NCBI GenBank assembly: GCA_020438595.1
Contig: JAGQUI010000183.1
Span: forward strand, 1 to 5,962
From: Propionibacteriaceae bacterium
GTDB lineage: Bacteria > Actinomycetota > Actinomycetes > Propionibacteriales > Propionibacteriaceae
DNA: 5,962 nucleotides
Direction of reading: 5' to 3'
The notes under the pieces were generated by a model that saw nothing but the letters and a program-made list of their open reading frames with translations, made no database searches and was not told the DNA's origin. Position numbers and translations under genes: made by a program. Within the stretch, counting starts at the first letter, position 1. The number at the start of each line of letters is the position of its first letter. This document shows, piece after piece, positions 4,705 through 5,962 of the stretch.

Positions 4705-5962
4705 TCAGACGTCGATGCGCTCGGCGTCCAGCGCGTAGGCGCCCTCGACGATGAACTCCTTGCGCGGGGCGACGTCGTTGCCCATCAGCTTCTCGAAGGT
4801 GCCCTCGGCGGCGACCATGTCGTCCACGGTGATCCGGCGCAGGGTGCGGTGCCGCGGGTTCATGGTGGTGTCGCTCAGCTCGTGCGCGTCCATCTCGCCC
4901 AGACCCTTGTAGCGCTGCGGCTCCTTGAACGACTGCCCCTTCTTGGTGAGCTCGGCAAGCTTGCGCCGGTACTCGGCCTCGTTGTAGGTGTAGATGTACT
5001 TCTCCTGCCCCTTGCGCGGGTTGGTCAGCTCGAACCGGTGCAGCGGTGGCACCGCCGTGTAGACCCGGCCCTGTTCCACCAGCGGACGCATGTACTTGAA
5101 GAACAGCGTCGCGAGCAGGGTGCGGATGTGCGCGCCGTCGGAGTCGGCGTCGGCCATGAAGATGATCTTCGAGTAGCGGGCCGCCTCGATGTCGAACGTG
5201 CGGCCCGACCCGGCGCCCACCACCTGGATGATCGCCGCGCACTCGGCGTTCTTCAGCATGTCGCCGACCGACGCCTTCTGCACGTTCAGGATCTTGCCCC
5301 GGATCGGCAGCAGCGCCTGGTACTCCGAGTTGCGGGCCAGCTTGGCCGTGCCGAGCGCGGAATCGCCCTCCACGATGAACAGTTCGGTGCGGTCGAGGTC
5401 GGTGCTGCGGCAGTCGGCCAGCTTGGCCGGCAGCGTGGACGACTCCAGCGCGTTCTTGCGCCGCTGCGCCTCCTTGTGGGCCCTCGCCTGGACGCGGGTC
5501 CGGGACGCCGAGACCACCTTCTCCATCACCGCGCGGGCCTGGGTGCGCTGCGCGGCGCGGGTGGAGTTCAGGAAGGCACCCAGTTCGTTCTCCACGATCC
5601 GGGTGACCAGGCGGGTCACCGGCGGCGTGCCGAGCACCTCCTTGGTCTGGCCCTCGAACTGTGGCTCGGCGAGCCGTACCGTGACCACGCCGGTGAGGCC
5701 CTCCAGGGCGTCCTCCTTGGTGATCTCCTCGCCGGCCTTGAGCAGGCGGGTGCCGTCCAGTCCCTTCAGGAAGGCGCGGGTGAGCCCGCGCTCGAACCCG
5801 GCCACATGGGTGCCGCCCTTCGGCGTGGCGATGATGTTCACGAACGACTGCACCTGGGTGTCGTAGCCCGCGCCCCAGCGCAGCGCGATGTCCACCTCGA
5901 GGTCGCGCTCCACGTCGGTCGGCGTCATCGCCCCGTCGTCGTCGAGCATCGGCACGGTCTCG
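4705..5962 (-). CDS. parE: Type IIA topoisomerase ATPase subunit, ParE/ParY-type (5' end outside window)
   Basis: The C-terminal 419 residues are present; about 280 N-terminal residues with the main ATP-binding fold lie beyond the right edge. In order: the transducer domain with the QTK loop (FEGQTKEVLG near 5655-5626) whose Lys contacts the ATP gamma-phosphate, then the TOPRIM domain with EGDSALG (5370-5350, catalytic Glu) and the metal-binding triad ADADSDG (Asp codons at 5151, 5145, 5139). The C-terminal part has RYKGLGEMDA and TTMNPRHRTL. The partner would be ParA/ParC/GyrA. EGDSALG with QALLPIRGKILNVQKASVGDMLKN-type sequence (key residues L, P, R, K, N, Q) matches actinobacterial topoisomerase IV ParE/ParY as I remember it, rather than housekeeping GyrB with EGDSAGG; a GyrB-like paralog is the alternative. 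Ser in the DADSDG motif replaces the common Val. It converges on prs. Stop TGA at 4707-4705. Confidence 0.9.
   Translation of the reverse strand, partial: ETVPMLDDDGAMTPTDVERDLEVDIALRWGAGYDTQVQSFVNIIATPKGGTHVAGFERGLTRAFLKGLDGTRLLKAGEEITKEDALEGLTGVVTVRLAEPQFEGQTKEVLGTPPVTRLVTRIVENELGAFLNSTRAAQRTQARAVMEKVVSASRTRVQARAHKEAQRRKNALESSTLPAKLADCRSTDLDRTELFIVEGDSALGTAKLARNSEYQALLPIRGKILNVQKASVGDMLKNAECAAIIQVVGAGSGRTFDIEAARYSKIIFMADADSDGAHIRTLLATLFFKYMRPLVEQGRVYTAVPPLHRFELTNPRKGQEKYIYTYNEAEYRRKLAELTKKGQSFKEPQRYKGLGEMDAHELSDTTMNPRHRTLRRITVDDMVAAEGTFEKLMGNDVAPRKEFIVEGAYALDAERIDV

Noticed and set aside
3270..4754. 494-codon plus-strand frame overlapping glmU, prs and the palindrome
   Set aside because: It is an alternate frame of glmU and prs with Arg/Pro/Ala-rich composition, and it crosses the hairpin and the opposing gene.
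5189..5866. 225-codon plus-strand frame opposite the topoisomerase gene
   Set aside because: It is antisense to the TOPRIM and transducer coding sequence, with no motif or start signal.

Overview
The window is about 70% G+C by eye. Almost all codons end in G or C, several genes start with GTG, and there are long antisense open frames, so this is a high-GC actinobacterium. The order TetR regulator / glmU / prs matches the Mycobacterium tuberculosis neighbourhood Rv1019-glmU-prsA. M. tuberculosis has no topoisomerase IV, but a ParE-type gene is present here. I infer a non-mycobacterial actinomycete, perhaps Pseudonocardiales; the sequence cannot settle the genus.

Layout, left to right. (1) Positions 1-1075, minus strand: an MFS transporter of the YbjJ-like type, truncated by the window start. 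Its promoter region carries a perfect 12-bp palindrome of the LacI-family operator type. (2) 1129-1227: a palindromic repeat with two inverted copies of the core GGGGACGGTTCC. (3) 1229-1903, minus: a TetR regulator, likely the Rv1019 ortholog. (4) 1904-2063: a divergent regulatory gap. (5) 2064-2142, plus: a tRNA-Gln (anticodon TTG) with an unusual body. (6) 2171-3643, plus: glmU. (7) 3640-4617, plus: prs, overlapping glmU by 4 nt. (8) 4625-4694: a 70-bp near-perfect palindrome with two more copies of the same core, between convergent genes. (9) 4705-5962, minus: the C-terminal 419 residues of a ParE/GyrB-type topoisomerase subunit.

How it works together. glmU makes UDP-GlcNAc for peptidoglycan and other cell-surface and thiol pathways. 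prs makes PRPP for nucleotides, His, Trp, NAD and arabinan precursors. They form a translationally coupled pair, probably read from the tRNA-Gln promoter because only 28 nt and no terminator separate tRNA and glmU. The TetR gene diverges from this unit. The MFS gene and the topoisomerase gene are flanking genes not expected from the mycobacterial order, and a member of the same palindromic repeat family sits at both junctions.

The most interesting feature is this repeat family: four copies of one 12-nt core (three exact, one with a single mismatch) in about 3.5 kb, all intergenic. They are arranged as two inverted pairs, and the flanking stems differ in sequence between the loci yet stay self-complementary.
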